A stretch of DNA of 6,341 bases from Phycisphaerales bacterium UBA1926 (GTDB lineage Bacteria > Planctomycetota > Phycisphaerae > Phycisphaerales > UBA1924). The stretch is from assembly GCA_002337215.1 (NCBI GenBank), contig DDFO01000022.1:221387-227727 (forward strand). Reading direction: 5' to 3'. This document shows, in pieces, positions 5,207 through 6,341 of this stretch. Under the pieces are notes generated by a model, which saw nothing but the letters and a program-made list of their open reading frames with translations, did not search any database and was not told the DNA's origin. The position numbers were made by a program, and so were the translations under genes. Every line of letters starts with the position of its first letter. Within the stretch, counting starts at the first letter, position 1.

Positions 5207-6156
5207 TGCAACACCAACGCTCAATGGGCGCGACACGCAACGTGCGCACAAATCGATCCATCGCCAATCACGTTGCGGTCGCAACGCTCTGCCTGCTGGG
5301 GCTCGCGGCCGGGTCGGGCTGCGAAACCGGGGGCGGGGGCGCGGGCGACCGCGGCCGGCTCGTGGACGCCGAGCCCATCGTCGAACGCTACAACGCGCGC
5401 ACGGAGCGGATCACCTCGCTCTGGGCGCGCGCGTCGGCGGTGATCGAGGGCGAGGATGCCGAGGGCCGCGACCTCCGCGAGCGGGCGGAGGGACACTTTC
5501 AGATCATCCCGCCCCAGCAGATCGCGCTGAGCCTCGGCAAGATCGGCAACACAAACCTGTATTTCGGATCCGACGAGACGTTCTACTGGTGGTTCGACAT
5601 GATCGACTCGGAGCGCAAGGTCGCGACGGTCGGTCGGCACGAGCACATCACGCCCGCCAAGGTTCACGCGTTGGGGCTCCCGATCGACCCGCTCAACCTG
5701 GTTGATGCGCTCGGGATCACACCGCTCCCCACCGACATGGGGCGGATCGTCGCGCGCCCCGGCCCCGACAAGAGCACCGCCGTGCTGAGCGCACCCACAC
5801 GCCGAGGCGTGCGCCGGTACACGATCGAGCGGGAATCGGGCGAGCCGACGCGGGTCGAACTCATCGGGCCGGGCGGCGTCCCGGCGCTCGATGTGTCGCT
5901 CTCGCGGTATCGTCTGATCAAAGGGCTCGAGCAGGACGAGGCACCGCTGCGGATCCCCGAGCGCATCGTTGTGCGCATGAACGGGTTCGACGGCGAGATC
6001 CGCTTCAGTCTCAACGCGGTCGAGCGGAAAGAGATCCGCCCCGTCGCGTTCCGGGTCGACCTGCTGATCGACGCCTACGCCATCGATGAACTGGTCGATC
6101 TTGATCAGCCGGTGGACCCGGGGCCCGAGCCGATGGACGCGGGCGAGTTGCCATGA
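5206..6156 (+). CDS. Probable lipoprotein with LolA-like fold
   Basis: The ORF encodes 316 residues. Its ATG (5206-5208) shares one base with the stop of the preceding gene; ATG 5224 is a possible alternative. The N terminus has basic residues (R11, R14, R17), a hydrophobic stretch VAVATLCLLGLAA (23-35) and GSGC with Cys39, then a Gly-rich linker. This reads as a lipoprotein signal, though Gly at -3 is unusual for a lipobox. The mature part has the layout of LolA/LppX-type carriers: an initial helix VERYNARTERITSLWARA (59-76), then beta strands HFQIIPPQQIALSLGKIG (97-114), LYFGSDETFYWWF (118-130) and RIVVRMN (253-259). Planctomycete proteins of this shape carry a similar GSNDxxFW motif, matching GSDETFYWW here. 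LolA-like folds bind lipids or lipoprotein acyl chains in the periplasm, so a role in envelope maintenance is plausible but unproven. The next gene overlaps by four bases (ATGA). Confidence 0.75.
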   Translation: MQHQRSMGATRNVRTNRSIANHVAVATLCLLGLAAGSGCETGGGGAGDRGRLVDAEPIVERYNARTERITSLWARASAVIEGEDAEGRDLRERAEGHFQIIPPQQIALSLGKIGNTNLYFGSDETFYWWFDMIDSERKVATVGRHEHITPAKVHALGLPIDPLNLVDALGITPLPTDMGRIVARPGPDKSTAVLSAPTRRGVRRYTIERESGEPTRVELIGPGGVPALDVSLSRYRLIKGLEQDEAPLRIPERIVVRMNGFDGEIRFSLNAVERKEIRPVAFRVDLLIDAYAIDELVDLDQPVDPGPEPMDAGELP

Positions 6157-6341
6157 ATGCATCGTCAGGACACGGCCGGTGCGTCGTGCGGTCCATCTCG
6201 CGGTTCGTGGTGCTCCTGGCGGTCGTGCTAAGCGCGCCGGCCGCGGGTGCCGCCCCTGTCGTCGGTGCAGCCGGCCGGGTCGCGGAGGGTGTGATCCCAG
6301 AAGCGCACGGATGGCTCGTCGTGCCGGCTCGAGAGCAAGAC
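6153..6341 (+). CDS. N-terminal part of an exported protein (cut by the window edge)
   Basis: From ATG 6153-6155 the frame stays open through all 63 codons to the last base of the window. The ATG overlaps the TGA of the LolA-like gene (ATGA), a coupling arrangement. The product begins with a typical Sec signal peptide: arginines at 9, 13 and 17, a hydrophobic core FVVLLAVVLSA (18-28), and a likely signal peptidase I site after Ala-Gly-Ala (31-33) or Gly-Ala-Ala (32-34). There is no lipobox cysteine, so the mature protein is soluble, periplasmic or anchored farther on. The visible mature part (about 30 residues) has no recognisable domain. An alternative ATG at 6157 is in a different frame and hits a stop after 24 codons, so it is rejected. 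Confidence 0.7.
   Translation, partial: MNASSGHGRCVVRSISRFVVLLAVVLSAPAAGAAPVVGAAGRVAEGVIPEAHGWLVVPAREQD

Noticed and set aside
5221..6162. Minus-strand open frame of 313 codons opposite the LolA-like gene
   Set aside because: It is rich in Arg, Asp and Val with no domain, while the plus-strand frame has a signal sequence, a fold-like pattern and coupling to its neighbours.

Overview
The window is high-GC bacterial DNA, densely packed with genes. The combination of an LpxI-type lipid A enzyme, a TlyA-like methyltransferase without an S4 domain, a five-cysteine mini zinc ribbon and a LolA-like lipoprotein points to a Planctomycetota-type organism, possibly Phycisphaerae. This assignment comes from remembered family distribution and codon bias, not from a marker gene. 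I see no rRNA, tRNA, CRISPR array or insertion sequence.

Layout. Positions 1-492 (+) hold the 3' end of the GTPase gene obg/cgtA. Positions 510-1972 (-) hold a visibly less GC-rich, two-gene unit: a trypsin-like serine peptidase with an N-terminal beta-rich domain, followed 14 bases later by a small protein that seems to be a free-standing relative of that domain. Positions 2037-3956 (-) carry lpxI and then a TlyA/FtsJ-like RNA methyltransferase, 12 bases apart and in the same reading frame. A 290-base divergent intergenic region (3957-4246) contains two short palindromes that share a half-site. From 4247 to the right edge, four genes run on the plus strand: a mini zinc ribbon (4247-4534), a conserved-looking 178-residue protein (4670-5206), a LolA-like probable lipoprotein (5206-6156) and the start of an exported protein (6153 onward, cut by the window edge). 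The last three overlap at their stop/start codons (TGATG and ATGA), so they are probably translationally coupled.

How the genes fit together. Obg (ribosome assembly) and the TlyA-like enzyme (rRNA modification) are housekeeping genes. LpxI makes a lipid A precursor. The right-hand operon looks aimed at the cell envelope, since two of its products carry export signals. The peptidase pair between obg and the methyltransferase is the accessory part of the window. Its base composition, its position between housekeeping genes and the domain shared by its two proteins make it the best candidate for a little-described system. Its function cannot be read from the sequence.
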